Of a stretch of DNA of 64,000 bases, positions 34,988 through 44,646 are shown piece by piece. Made by a program: the position numbers and the translations under genes. A model generated the notes under the pieces. That model worked only from the letters and a program-made list of their open reading frames with translations. It did no database searches and was not told where the DNA came from. This stretch comes from Yersinia entomophaga (GTDB lineage Bacteria > Pseudomonadota > Gammaproteobacteria > Enterobacterales > Enterobacteriaceae): the NCBI RefSeq assembly GCF_001656035.1, contig NZ_CP010029.1, positions 710,885 through 774,884 of the forward strand. The letters are read 5' to 3'. How positions within the stretch are numbered: position 1 is the stretch's first letter; each line of letters starts with the position of its first letter.

Positions 34988-35179
34988 ATGATTGTACAAC
35001 CCGTAACCGGTCGATCAGTACGCGATCCGGTGAAGGGCACCTTTTTGCCCGAAACCGGTGCAGAGGTTCCCGACAATTCATTTTGGCGCCGCCGGCTGAA
35101 TGACGGTGACGTGGTGCGCGTTCCAGAGCCGAAAGTGAAACCCGCGCCTGAAGCCACCCAAGTGGAGAAAAAACCATAA
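34988..35179 (+). CDS. DUF2635 protein (Mu gp38-like)
   Basis: Sixty-three aa: VQPVTGRSVRDPVKGTFLPE, then TGAEVPDNSFWRRRLNDGDV is the complete DUF2635 pattern, followed by a Pro/Lys-rich tail. In Mu and SfV this small gene directly precedes the sheath gene, as here (the stop shares 1 bp with the sheath ATG). Confidence 0.88.
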   Translation: MIVQPVTGRSVRDPVKGTFLPETGAEVPDNSFWRRRLNDGDVVRVPEPKVKPAPEATQVEKKP

Positions 35180-36669
35180 TGACCCTTCCTTTTAGCCATA
35201 TTCCGAACAACCTGCGGACGCCGCTTTTCTTCGCCGAGTTTGATAATTCTCAGGCAAACTCGGCAACCACCATGCAGCGCACCTTAATTATCGGGCAAAT
35301 GCTGGCAACGGCCACACTTCCACCCAATGTACCGGTACTGGTTTCTTCTGTGGCCACCGTGGCCGGGTTATGCGGTGCGGGTTCGATGTTGCAGGGGCAA
35401 ATGGCCGCGTATCTGGCCAATGACACCGCCGGTGAGATTTATATCTTACCCTTGAGTGATACAGAGGCGATGGCGGCAGCAACCGGAAAAATCACGGTCA
35501 CCACCCCGGCATCGGCCATGGGGGTGATCTCGCTGTATATCGCCGGTATTCGGGTGCAGATTGCGGTGGTGGCCACTGATGACGTTGCCACCATTGCTAA
35601 GGCGCTGACCGCAGCAATTAATGCGGCCACGGCTTTACCCGTGATAGCGACGGCGGAGGCGGGGGTGATTACCTTAACCGCCAAAAATAAAGGTGCTCAC
35701 GGCAACACGATTGATGTGCGCCTGAACTATCTGGGCAGTGCCGGTGGGGAAAATACGCCGGACAGTCTGGCGTTGACGATCACCCCGATGTCGGGCGGTG
35801 CCGGTGCGCCGGAGCTGGATGATGCCCTGGCTAATTTGCAGGATCGCACCTTTGATTTCATCATCAATCCGTACACCGATACGGCGTCTCTGAATAAACT
35901 CAAAGACTTTTTATCGGACAGTACCGGTCGTTGGAGTTACGCCGAACAGTTGTATGGTCACAGCTTTGCCGCCCAATCGGGCACTTACGGCCAACTGACG
36001 GCAGCTGGGGAATTACGTAACGATCAGCATGCCTCCCTATTGGGGGTGAATGGCTCGCCAACACCAAGTTACATCTGGTCAGCGGCTTATGTCGGCGCGA
36101 TTGCACAAAGTTTGCGTAACGATCCGGGGCGTCCGTTGCAAACGCTGAGTATCGCCGGTGTGCTGGCTCCGCCACTGGCCAGCCGCTTTACTCTGACCGA
36201 GCGTAATAACCTGCTGCATAGCGGCATATCCACGGTCACGGTGGCCGATGACGGTACGGTGCAAGTGGAGAATATCATTACCACCTACCAGAAAAACGGA
36301 TTTGGCGTAGAGGATGACAGCTATTTGCAGATTGAAACGCTGTTTTTGCTGATGTTTGTTACTCGCTATATGCGAACTCAAGTGACCTCGAAATTTGCCC
36401 GCATGAAACTCGCTGCTGACGGTACCCGTTTCGCCCCCGGATCAGCCATTATCACGCCCAACGTGATCCGCGCCGAGTTGATTGCCCAGTATCAGGCGCT
36501 GGAATTTAACGGCTATGTGCAGGATGCGAAAGGTTTTGCCAAAGGGTTGATTGTCGAAAAGAGCGCCAGCAACCCCAATCGGGTCGATGTGCTGTGGACC
36601 GGCGTCCTGATTAATCAGTTACGTATTTTTGCTGTTCTTAACCAATTCCGCCTGCAGGCGTCAGCATAA
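35179..36669 (+). CDS. contractile tail sheath protein
   Basis: A 496-aa Mu gpL/SfV-type sheath, the outer contractile cylinder. It starts MTLPFSHIPNNLRTPLFFAE, contains a variable exposed domain (residues 95-200), and ends with the conserved sheath handshake strands (RVDVLWTGVLINQLRIFAVLNQFRLQ). Its presence shows a contractile tail despite the lambda-type head. Confidence 0.93.
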   Translation: MTLPFSHIPNNLRTPLFFAEFDNSQANSATTMQRTLIIGQMLATATLPPNVPVLVSSVATVAGLCGAGSMLQGQMAAYLANDTAGEIYILPLSDTEAMAAATGKITVTTPASAMGVISLYIAGIRVQIAVVATDDVATIAKALTAAINAATALPVIATAEAGVITLTAKNKGAHGNTIDVRLNYLGSAGGENTPDSLALTITPMSGGAGAPELDDALANLQDRTFDFIINPYTDTASLNKLKDFLSDSTGRWSYAEQLYGHSFAAQSGTYGQLTAAGELRNDQHASLLGVNGSPTPSYIWSAAYVGAIAQSLRNDPGRPLQTLSIAGVLAPPLASRFTLTERNNLLHSGISTVTVADDGTVQVENIITTYQKNGFGVEDDSYLQIETLFLLMFVTRYMRTQVTSKFARMKLAADGTRFAPGSAIITPNVIRAELIAQYQALEFNGYVQDAKGFAKGLIVEKSASNPNRVDVLWTGVLINQLRIFAVLNQFRLQASA

Positions 36670-36681
36670 GGGATCGATTTT

Positions 36682-37050
36682 ATGGGTGATACAAGAAACC
36701 GTCTGGCCGGTACCGCCTTTGTCACGGTAGACGGACTGACCATCATGGTGGCGGGGCAGTTTAAATACAGCCCGTCACGGGTCAAGCGTGAGACGTTAAC
36801 CGGCATGGATGGGGTACACGGTTATAAAGAAACCTTCAGCGCCCCGTTTATTGCCTGCCAGATCCGCGACAGCGGGGGCACCTCAATCAGTGATTTTAAC
36901 GAGCAGACCAACGTCAGCATTATCTGCGAACTGGCGAACGGCAAGACCATTATCGGCAGCGGTATGTGGTCGGTGAACACGCAGGAAGTGGATAGTACGG
37001 AAGCGACAGCGGATATTCGCTGGGAAGGCGGCTCGGTCACGGAGAACTAA
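36682..37050 (+). CDS. tail tube protein
   Basis: A 122-aa Mu gpM-type tail tube (PF10618): GTAFVTVDGLTIMVAGQFKY, GMDGVHGYKETFSAPFIACQI, and WSVNTQEVDSTEATADIRWEG. It forms the inner tube under the sheath. It follows the sheath gene directly. Confidence 0.92.
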   Translation: MGDTRNRLAGTAFVTVDGLTIMVAGQFKYSPSRVKRETLTGMDGVHGYKETFSAPFIACQIRDSGGTSISDFNEQTNVSIICELANGKTIIGSGMWSVNTQEVDSTEATADIRWEGGSVTEN

Positions 37051-37051
37051 G

Positions 37052-37345
37052 ATGTCGGAATTAGAACGCAGTAAAACAATTACGCTGGTTAAGCCTATTA
37101 GCTATGAAGCCAACAAGACTACTTATGAAACCATCGAACTCGGTGAGCCGGTACTGATTCAGGTTCAGCAGTTTTATGACGAGCAGGCCAAGTCTGGCGC
37201 ACTCAGTGCGATGGGATTATTAATTTCTCTGGTGTCCAGTGTGCCGCGTGAGGCCATTAAAAAGATGGCTTTCACCGACTACAAAGCCTGCGAGGTCTAC
37301 ATGATGGGTTTTTTAACCTACTCCCCGCCAGAGAACGTTGGTTAG
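37052..37345 (+). CDS. tail assembly chaperone, short form (Mu gp41/P2 E-like)
   Basis: Ninety-seven aa: PISYEANKTTYETIELGEPVLIQVQQFYDEQ is typical of phage tail assembly proteins (PF10109). Near its end lies the slippery heptamer T TTT TTA (37309-37315) in the correct register, so a fraction of ribosomes should continue in the -1 frame to 37482. Confidence 0.88.
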   Translation: MSELERSKTITLVKPISYEANKTTYETIELGEPVLIQVQQFYDEQAKSGALSAMGLLISLVSSVPREAIKKMAFTDYKACEVYMMGFLTYSPPENVG

Positions 37346-37482
37346 AAACGCTGGCCGATGTGACCTATTACTACGGTTGGGGGCCAGCCGATGCGTGGTC
37401 CCTGACCTACAACAGGTTGTTATGGTGGTGTGAGCAGGCTCAGCGGATCAACAAAATAAGGGCAGATAAACAAAATGGGTAA
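37052..37482 (+). other. predicted -1 frameshift product of the tail chaperone gene
   Basis: After slipping at 37309-37315 the reading continues AAC CTA CTC..., giving an extension with TLADVTYYYGWGPADAWSLT and YNRLLWWCEQAQRINKIRA, stop at 37480-37482. The extension resembles P2 GpE' and Mu gp42-type segments that contact the tape measure. The tape-measure ATG (37475) overlaps its end. Confidence 0.85.
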
Positions 37483-39307
37483 CGCTTTTGATTTTGAACT
37501 GGTGGCCAACGATCAGGTAACGGCGACTATTCACCGTATTGACGAGGCGGTAAAGAAACTGGTTCCCCAGTTGGATAAGACCCGCGATGGCTTAAAACTG
37601 GGAGGGCAAGAGTCCGTCGAAGGTCTGGATAGTATCAACGATAAACTGCAAGGAATGGGACAGTTCGCGCGTGAAGGCGTCCAGTTTATTGGTGATCTGG
37701 TACCGCCATTAAAAATGGTCGGGGAATTAGGTGGTAAGGCGTTAAAGTTTGGTGGTATAGCCGCGGCCGGTGGGTATGTTATCCACGGTTTAGCCAGAGG
37801 GCTGGGCGAGGCGGCCGGTAATGCATATCAACTGGATACGGCGGCAAAAAATGCGGGTATGTCGGTTGATAATTTTAGCCGGATCAGCGGTGCGATGCAG
37901 ATATTGGGGATCGATAGTGATTCAGCCCGGCAATCTGTAGAGGGATTATATAAGACGTTTAATGACCCATTATGGGCGCGTAATGATACGACACAGGCAT
38001 TGCTGGCTCAGAACGGGGTTAAAATTGAACGACTCAAAGACGGCACGGCAGATGTGTACAAAACGCTGGAAAACGTGGCAAAGATATTCCCTAAGCTTGC
38101 CCCGCAGACGCAGAAGACATTGGCTGATGCATTAGGTCTAGACGAAAACCTTCTTTCGTTAATGCGCGAAGGCTCTCAATACAAAGAGCTGTTGGCAAAG
38201 GCGGATAAATTCGGTTTAACGGTTGACCCTCAGACCAATGCACAACTCACCGAGCTGGATCGCCAGTTATCTGAGGTGAGCGCAGCTTGGGATGGGTTAA
38301 AGCAGCGAGCCTCTAATAAATTCTATGCTGCGATATTATCCGATGGTTCAGTGAAAGACGGGATTGAGGGGGCGACCGATGTGGTATCCAATGGTGTAGA
38401 CAGTATATCTCTTTCCCATTTACTGGGGTTTAATCGGGGCGATGAGGCTAACCAGTTACGCCGTGGCTATAACGACCCTGAATTTTATAAATCATTGAGT
38501 GAATGGGATAAAGTCGGGTTGGACTACGGCATGATGACCGATGGTTATCGTAAAAAGTATGAGCGGCATTATGGCCCTAAAGATGAGCAAGAAAAACAAA
38601 AGCTAGCCGCCCCCGCAAATACGTCTTACATGCTTCCTAGTGAAGATCAGCAGCAGGCGAGGTTAAAACAGTTAGAGTCGCAGTACAATCTTCCCACGAC
38701 TCTGCTTGATCGTGTCTACCTGAATGAATCTAACCGGGGTAAAAACCTACTGTCACCGAAAGGCGCTCAGGGGCCGTTCCAGTTTATGCCTCCAACGGGC
38801 AGGGATTACGGATTAAATACCACAGAAGATCGTATGGACTTCAATAAATCAAGCGAAGCCGCAGCCAAGTATCTTTCTGATTTGCTTAAAATGTTCGATG
38901 GTGATGTCAATAAGGCTGTTGCGTCTTATAACTGGGGACCGAATAACGTCAAAAAGCAGGGCTTAGAAAAAGCACCTGCCGAAACGCGTCATTATCTTCG
39001 GAAGATTATGCCGGGACTACCCCCTTATCAATTGCCCATCAATGATCCCAATACGACTGGCGCACCTGATAACCTTAATTCTCGCCCAGATCCGGGTACC
39101 GGAATTATAGCCAGGAACCCACCTTCTATTTTATCGCCATCATCAAAGGCCAGTAGCAGTAGCCTGGATATCGCTAATGCTATTGCGCAGGCGATGGAGA
39201 GCAATAAAACAGAGATAGAGCTGACCTTGATTGATAGCAAGACCGGTGGCCGCCAGGTGATATCGGGAAAGGGCGGGGCCAAAATATCGACATCAATGGA
39301 CTATTGA
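37475..39307 (+). CDS. tape measure protein with lytic transglycosylase domain
   Basis: A 610-aa protein. Residues 1-120 are heptad-like with a hydrophobic segment (GGIAAAGGYVIHGLA). The middle has helical tape-measure sequence, and residues 405-500 are an SLT domain (LLDRVYLNESNRGKN with catalytic Glu, GAQGPFQFMPPTGRDYGL, ASYNWGPNNV). It sets tail length and probably opens peptidoglycan during DNA entry. Short for the family, which predicts a short tail. Confidence 0.88.
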   Translation: MGNAFDFELVANDQVTATIHRIDEAVKKLVPQLDKTRDGLKLGGQESVEGLDSINDKLQGMGQFAREGVQFIGDLVPPLKMVGELGGKALKFGGIAAAGGYVIHGLARGLGEAAGNAYQLDTAAKNAGMSVDNFSRISGAMQILGIDSDSARQSVEGLYKTFNDPLWARNDTTQALLAQNGVKIERLKDGTADVYKTLENVAKIFPKLAPQTQKTLADALGLDENLLSLMREGSQYKELLAKADKFGLTVDPQTNAQLTELDRQLSEVSAAWDGLKQRASNKFYAAILSDGSVKDGIEGATDVVSNGVDSISLSHLLGFNRGDEANQLRRGYNDPEFYKSLSEWDKVGLDYGMMTDGYRKKYERHYGPKDEQEKQKLAAPANTSYMLPSEDQQQARLKQLESQYNLPTTLLDRVYLNESNRGKNLLSPKGAQGPFQFMPPTGRDYGLNTTEDRMDFNKSSEAAAKYLSDLLKMFDGDVNKAVASYNWGPNNVKKQGLEKAPAETRHYLRKIMPGLPPYQLPINDPNTTGAPDNLNSRPDPGTGIIARNPPSILSPSSKASSSSLDIANAIAQAMESNKTEIELTLIDSKTGGRQVISGKGGAKISTSMDY

Positions 39308-39322
39308 TGCAATGAAAAAATA

Positions 39323-39344
39323 CAACCTGCTTCGGCAGGTTTTC
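39323..39344 (+). terminator. hairpin between tape measure and gpN genes
   Basis: AACCTGC TTCG GCAGGTT followed by TTCTGC. A terminator-like stem-loop inside the late operon. The weak T-run suggests partial termination or an mRNA-stability element. Confidence 0.55.
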
Positions 39345-39362
39345 TGCTTTCTGGGGGCAAGC

Positions 39363-40772
39363 ATGTCCATAATTGGAAATGCATTATCGAGTTTATTGGG
39401 TACCAGTGGTGATAGCTGGACGTGGCAGGATCACCTGCATCCGGCCTCATTTCGCGGGGTTCCTTTTGCGGTGGTCACGGGCGAGGGCGTTTTTGGGCGT
39501 CGGCAGGCGATGCATGAATACCCCTACCGGGACACCGCCTGGTCGGAAGATATGGGGCGGGCTACCCGCCGTATGACCATCCGGGGGTTTCTGGTGCAAA
39601 GCAGCCAGCTTTATAACGCGCCGGATGTGATGACCCAGCGTGACTCCCTGATTGCCGCCTGTGAAGAAGCAGGACCCGCCACGCTGGTGCATCCTACTTT
39701 GGGCGAAATGACCGTCAGCATAACGGAAAGCGGTCTCAGGATTAACGAAGGGGCTGAATGTGGGCGGGTTTTCGAATTCACGTTAACCATCATTGAAACG
39801 GGGTTGCGCGTTTTTGCCATCACCAGTTCGGCTGATGCGGTTTCCTCTGTCAGCACATCATGGTTCGGGCTGGCCAGCAAAACCGCTACTGGATTTATTG
39901 CCACGGTAAAAGGGGAAATTCGTGCGGTTAATCAAACGATAAAAACCCTGAAAAACACGGCCCAATTTTGGGTGAAGATGGTCAATAGCACGGTCAATGA
40001 AGCGACCAATCTGGGGAACACGCTGCGTTCAACCTTTGGCAGTACCCGTTATGGCCGCTTTAATTTCGGTAGCGTTGGGGGTAGTGCCAATGGTGCAACC
40101 GGTAATCGTGTTCAGCAACCGGATGCTGCCGATTTCTCCGGGCTGGTCTCCCAGCGTCTGGCGCTGACGGTAACGGGCCGAGCCACTATCACACAAGCCA
40201 GCGCTGCATTCATCAACGCGGCCTCGGTTGAGGACTATGCCATTGCCGCTGAGCGATTGGTCAGCGCCATTATGACGGATGCCGTGAGTGCCCTGGATTT
40301 GATCCGGATAATGGAAACTCTGTCATCAGAGAATAATGACGATGTATTTTATGCCAACAGCAGTGATACCCGTATAGCCCAGGCAGCCAATCACATGATG
40401 GTCGTACTCTGTGCCGGGTCAATGGTTTATGCCGCGTCGCAGTTTCAGCCTGAAAGTTATGATGAGGCCAGTGCGCTACTGGCTCGCGTGTGTGATGTGG
40501 TTGATCATGCCGCGCTGGCCGCTGCCGATAGGGGTCATGATGATGAATACCGCTCACTGAACGATATGCGCCAGTCCATCGTGACCTTGCTACAACAGGC
40601 CGGGGCCAACTTATCCCGTCTGGAAATACAGCGTTTTAATCGCTCCCTGCCTGCATTGAATATTGCCAACCGACTGTATCAGGATGCGTCCCGTAGCGAC
40701 GGTCTAGTCAGTATGGCTAATCCCGTCCATCCGGCCTTTATGCCCACCCGATTTAAGGCGTTAAGCTCATGA
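39363..40772 (+). CDS. DNA circularization protein (Mu gpN-like)
   Basis: About 469 aa from the ATG at 39363 (SD TGGGGGC); the frame is open to 39312 but that part spans the hairpin. N-terminal DNA_circ_N domain: ASFRGVPFAVVTGEGVFGRRQAMHEYPYRDTAW...GRATRRMTIRGFL. The C-terminal half is helical. In Mu, N is a tail/baseplate hub component that enters the cell and binds injected DNA ends. A short copy of its signature remains outside the prophage at 55689. Confidence 0.92.
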   Translation: MSIIGNALSSLLGTSGDSWTWQDHLHPASFRGVPFAVVTGEGVFGRRQAMHEYPYRDTAWSEDMGRATRRMTIRGFLVQSSQLYNAPDVMTQRDSLIAACEEAGPATLVHPTLGEMTVSITESGLRINEGAECGRVFEFTLTIIETGLRVFAITSSADAVSSVSTSWFGLASKTATGFIATVKGEIRAVNQTIKTLKNTAQFWVKMVNSTVNEATNLGNTLRSTFGSTRYGRFNFGSVGGSANGATGNRVQQPDAADFSGLVSQRLALTVTGRATITQASAAFINAASVEDYAIAAERLVSAIMTDAVSALDLIRIMETLSSENNDDVFYANSSDTRIAQAANHMMVVLCAGSMVYAASQFQPESYDEASALLARVCDVVDHAALAAADRGHDDEYRSLNDMRQSIVTLLQQAGANLSRLEIQRFNRSLPALNIANRLYQDASRSDGLVSMANPVHPAFMPTRFKALSS

Positions 40773-41839
40773 ATGACGAACTGACATTGAGAATCGGCGG
40801 CAAGTTAATTTCAGGCTGGGATCAGGTGCGGGTGACCCGCAGCATCGAGCGGCTGCCCAGTGATTTCGATTTGTCGTTGATGGATCTTTATCCCGGAAGT
40901 GATAACCAGCAATGGGTTAATCCGGGCGATCCCTGTGTGGTGATGCTGGGTCAGGATGTGGTGGTGACCGGCTATATCGACCGCTGGGCACCGATGATCA
41001 GCAAAACGCGTCATGAAGTCCGAGCCACCGGTCGCAGCAAATGCCAGGATTTGGTCGATTGCTCCGCTGAATGGCCCAATAACGTGATCAGTCAATCCAC
41101 GGCATTGCAGATAGCCCAGAAACTGGCCGCGCCCTATGGGGTATCGGTAGCGACCGATGTCACCGATTTGGACATTGTGCCGCAATTTACCCTGAACTGG
41201 GGTGAATCGTCTCAGGAAGTCATCGACCGCATTACCCGCTGGGCGGCGTTGCTGTACTACGACCTGCCAGACGGCAGTTTATACCTGACCCGCGTCGGTA
41301 CCCGTAAAGCCGCCAGCGGCGTGGCGCAGGGGACCAATATCGAAAAAGCCGCCTTTAACTCCGGTATAGATGAGCGCTTCTCTGACTATATCGGCGTTTC
41401 CATGTCAGTCAGCCAGTTGCAGGAACAGGTTCAGGATGCGGGATACGGTTCGGTGACCCTGGCAAGAAGCCGTGACCCAGAGGCAGCCCGGATGCGTTAT
41501 CGCAATCGCATTATTATTGTCGAAAGTACCATGAAGGCGGCTCAACTGGCACAGCGGTGCATTGATTGGGAAATGAACCGCCGTTACGGACGTTCAAAAG
41601 AACTGTTGGTTACCGTGGATAGCTGGCGGGACAAGGACGGCAAACTGTGGGAACCCAACACCCTGATCCCGATTGATGTACCAGTTTTTGGTTTAAAGGA
41701 TGAACTGTGGTTATTGGCCGAAGTGACCTATCTAAAAGACGATTACGGTACCACGGCGCAGATGGTCTTGATGCCGCCAGCCGCGTTCACCGTTCAGCCT
41801 TACCAGTTCTATAGCAACCTGATGGAGATAGCTCACTGA
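40769..41839 (+). CDS. baseplate hub protein (Mu gp44/gpP-like)
   Basis: A 356-aa phage late-control/gp44-type hub protein (LTLRIGGKLISGWDQVRVTRSIERLPSDFDLSLMD...NPGDPCVVMLGQDVVVTGYIDRW). It forms part of the tail tip above the spike. 4-bp overlap with gpN. Confidence 0.92.
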   Translation: MNDELTLRIGGKLISGWDQVRVTRSIERLPSDFDLSLMDLYPGSDNQQWVNPGDPCVVMLGQDVVVTGYIDRWAPMISKTRHEVRATGRSKCQDLVDCSAEWPNNVISQSTALQIAQKLAAPYGVSVATDVTDLDIVPQFTLNWGESSQEVIDRITRWAALLYYDLPDGSLYLTRVGTRKAASGVAQGTNIEKAAFNSGIDERFSDYIGVSMSVSQLQEQVQDAGYGSVTLARSRDPEAARMRYRNRIIIVESTMKAAQLAQRCIDWEMNRRYGRSKELLVTVDSWRDKDGKLWEPNTLIPIDVPVFGLKDELWLLAEVTYLKDDYGTTAQMVLMPPAAFTVQPYQFYSNLMEIAH

Positions 41840-42432
41840 TGAATGATTCAGGGCAACTTTCCCGATTATACCGGCAAGTCAAGATGATGCTTGGGGTGGG
41901 GCGGGTGACGGCTTCCAGCGATGCCGGCAGCGCCCAAACCGTGCAATACCAGACCCCGCTGGAAGTCCGTGGCAACACGCCTCGCATGGCGGAGTTCGGT
42001 TTTTCTTCTGCACTTCCCGTTGGTTCTGATGTGGTCATTGGTTTTCTTGGCGGTGACCGTTCGAGCGCTGTGATCATTGCCTCTAACCATCAAGCCTATC
42101 GCCATACCGGCTTAGTTGCGGGGGAAACGGTGATTTATTCTCAGTGGGGGCAGTTTATCAAGCTGACAGAGGCGGGGATTATTATTGAGGCTAACAACCA
42201 GCCGGTAACGGTCAATAACGCTACCGAAGTCACCATTAATGCGACCGACAGCGTGCTGATGAAAACGCCAATATTGAAAGTCACCGGCGATATTATTGAT
42301 CACTGCGAAAGCAATTCGGCCACCCTGAAAACGCTGCGTGAGGCCTATAACAGCCATAAGCATCCGGTTAAAAATGTGCAAGGGGGCAGTGCCACCATCA
42401 CCAGTGAGCCGCCCGGATCGGGGGTGAAATGA
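41839..42432 (+). CDS. baseplate spike protein (Mu gp45-like)
   Basis: A 197-aa Mu Gp45 family protein: an OB-like N-domain (VRGNTPRMAEFGFSSALPVGSDVVIGFLGGDRSS) and a beta-helical tip with short repeats (EVTINATDSVLMKTPILKVTGD). It forms the membrane-piercing spike. Starts on the previous stop. Confidence 0.92.
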   Translation: MNDSGQLSRLYRQVKMMLGVGRVTASSDAGSAQTVQYQTPLEVRGNTPRMAEFGFSSALPVGSDVVIGFLGGDRSSAVIIASNHQAYRHTGLVAGETVIYSQWGQFIKLTEAGIIIEANNQPVTVNNATEVTINATDSVLMKTPILKVTGDIIDHCESNSATLKTLREAYNSHKHPVKNVQGGSATITSEPPGSGVK

Positions 42433-42866
42433 CAGATATTACCACCCTCTGGAATGTTAACGAATCCATCGGCGACTGGTCGCAATCCGCGGGGCTTGGG
42501 CTGGCTGACGGCGATGACCTGAAAACCGCCATTCTTATCAGCCTGTTTACTGACCGGCAGGCCCGCGCTGATGATGTGCTGGACGATGCCGATCGGCGCG
42601 GTTGGTGGGGAGATACCGATACCGAGCAGGCCATCGGCTCCCGCCTGTGGTTGTTACGCCGCCAGAAACTGACCACCCAGGTTGCCATCAAGGCAGAGGA
42701 TTACGCCCGTGAAGCGCTGGCGTGGCTGATTTCGGATCAGGTTGTCAGCAGCATCAACGTCGCCGCCCAAATCATCTATCCCAACCGCTTAAATCTGATC
42801 ATCCGTTACCAGCAGCCGGGTAAAACCCAGACTGCGGTTAAATTCTCATGGGTATGGGAGCAATAA
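42429..42866 (+). CDS. baseplate protein GP46 family
   Basis: A 145-aa Mu gp46/P2 gpW-like wedge component (GLADGDDLKTAILISLFTDRQARADD; RGWWGDTDTEQAIGSRLWLLRRQK). Joins hub and wedge. 4-bp overlap upstream. Confidence 0.92.
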   Translation: MTDITTLWNVNESIGDWSQSAGLGLADGDDLKTAILISLFTDRQARADDVLDDADRRGWWGDTDTEQAIGSRLWLLRRQKLTTQVAIKAEDYAREALAWLISDQVVSSINVAAQIIYPNRLNLIIRYQQPGKTQTAVKFSWVWEQ

Positions 42867-42869
42867 TTC

Positions 42870-44006
42870 ATGCCATTCAATCGACCGACATTAACGGAAT
42901 TACGCCAGCGCAATAAGTCCTATATCCAGTCTGAGTTAAAAACCACCGGCAGTTTACTGCGCTTCTCTAACCTGGGCGTGATCAGTGATGCTGATGCCGG
43001 TCTAGCTCATTTGCATTACGGTTATCTTGATTATATCGCCCTGCAGGCCACGCCATTTCATGCCACTGACGAATACCTGGCTGGCTGGGCCGCGCTGAAA
43101 GATGTGTTTCAAAAGCCAGCCAATCCCGCAACTTGCCCTTCCGTCTTATTCACCGGAACGGCAGGCCGGACTATTGCTGCCGGTGCGGTGCTGAATCGGG
43201 CTGATGGTTATCAATACATCCTCGATAGTGATGTAACGATAGCCCCGGCAGGAACGGGTACCGGCAGTGTAACGGCTATTTTGTCCAGCCCATTGGATGA
43301 TGTTACCGGTGGCGGGGTGGCAGGCAATGCGGATGCAGGGACGCTGCTGACACTCGACGTTGCCGTAGAGGGCATCCCTTCTGCGGCGATAGCGACGGTG
43401 AAAATAGCGGGTGGGGCAGACATTGAGAGTGAAGATGCTTTTCGTTCCCGCATGTTGCTGGCCTACCAGAATACCCCTCAGGGCGGTAATGATAACGACT
43501 ACCGATTATGGGCGCTGGCGGTGCCAGGCGTCACCCGATGCTGGGTGGCGCGGCGCTTAATGGGCGCGGGGAGCGTGGGCATTTATTTTATGTGCGACGG
43601 GAATGATAACGGGGGTTTCCCGCAAGGCTCCGATGGCATATCGCAACGGGAGCAATGGGGAGCCATAAAAGCGACCGGCGACCAGCTGCGCGTGGCTGAT
43701 GCTATCTATCCCCTGCAACCGATTATTGCACTGGTTTACGCCTGCGCACCGACAAAAAAGCCGATTGATTTTGTTATTGCGGGGATAGCGGGGGCGGGCA
43801 GTGCCACGGTTGAGGCTATCAACGCGGCCATCGATGAGGTCTTTTTCGAGGAAGGAGAGCCTGGCGGGAAAATTTACTGGTCATCCTTGCTGCTGGCAAT
43901 TGGCGATGTGCCGGGTACCAGTGGGTTTGTCCTTACGTCTCCCTCGACCAATACCCAACTGGCGATCGGCGAACTGCCGGTGAGGGGGAGGGTAACCTAC
44001 ACATGA
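42870..44006 (+). CDS. baseplate J-like protein (Mu gp47)
   Basis: A 378-aa Baseplate_J family protein: FNRPTLTELRQRNKSYIQSEL, ATPFHATDEYLAGWAAL, ESEDAFRSRMLLAYQNTPQGGNDNDYRLWAL with GVTRCWV. Wedge component that triggers sheath contraction. Overlaps gp48 by 4 bp. Confidence 0.93.
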   Translation: MPFNRPTLTELRQRNKSYIQSELKTTGSLLRFSNLGVISDADAGLAHLHYGYLDYIALQATPFHATDEYLAGWAALKDVFQKPANPATCPSVLFTGTAGRTIAAGAVLNRADGYQYILDSDVTIAPAGTGTGSVTAILSSPLDDVTGGGVAGNADAGTLLTLDVAVEGIPSAAIATVKIAGGADIESEDAFRSRMLLAYQNTPQGGNDNDYRLWALAVPGVTRCWVARRLMGAGSVGIYFMCDGNDNGGFPQGSDGISQREQWGAIKATGDQLRVADAIYPLQPIIALVYACAPTKKPIDFVIAGIAGAGSATVEAINAAIDEVFFEEGEPGGKIYWSSLLLAIGDVPGTSGFVLTSPSTNTQLAIGELPVRGRVTYT

Positions 44007-44599
44007 GCCGATTCTCCGTTAATGAATATACGCAGGCTTTGCAGGCTCTCATGCCCACGGGGCTGGCGTGGCCACGGCGACCGGATGGAGCACAAACGGC
44101 GGTGCTCAGAGCGTTGGCTGCCGCCTATCAGCGCAGTGATGAAGAGGCGCAGGATCTGTTAATTGCAGCATTCCCTGCCACTGCTACAGCGTTACTGCCG
44201 GAATGGGAATCCACGCTGGGTCTGCCCGATTTATGTGCTATTGGTGAGATTGACAGCCTTATCCAACGCCAGCGCGCCGTGGTGTCTAAATTGTTCGGTT
44301 CAGGTGGCCAATCGGCGGCTTATTTTATCCGGGTAGCTCAGGCGCTGGGTTATACCATTGAAATCACCCAGTACCGGCAGGCCTGTGCGGGCATGTCAGT
44401 GTGCGGCGATGCTATTAACGGCGAGGACTGGCCGTTTACCTGGCTGATTACTGCCCCGGAAACCACGGTTAATACAGCCCAATGCGGCCTGACTTACAGC
44501 GGCGATCCGCTGCGAACGTGGGGTAATAAACAGCTGGAGTGCAGGCTTAATGCCCTTAACCCTTCTCACGCCATTCTCAGGTTTGGCTATATAAACTAA
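44003..44599 (+). CDS. DUF2313 tail protein (Mu gp48/YmfQ)
   Basis: A 198-aa DUF2313 protein like YmfQ of e14 (LQALMPTGLAWPRRPDGAQ; LLPEWESTLGLPDLCAIGEIDSLIQRQRAVVSKLFGSGGQS). Joins the baseplate to the tail fibres. Last conserved baseplate gene before the variable fibre region. Confidence 0.92.
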   Translation: MSRFSVNEYTQALQALMPTGLAWPRRPDGAQTAVLRALAAAYQRSDEEAQDLLIAAFPATATALLPEWESTLGLPDLCAIGEIDSLIQRQRAVVSKLFGSGGQSAAYFIRVAQALGYTIEITQYRQACAGMSVCGDAINGEDWPFTWLITAPETTVNTAQCGLTYSGDPLRTWGNKQLECRLNALNPSHAILRFGYIN

Positions 44600-44646
44600 C
44601 TCATTGAATAAAAATAACTTAGCGCTTTCATTAGCGAGGATTTTCT

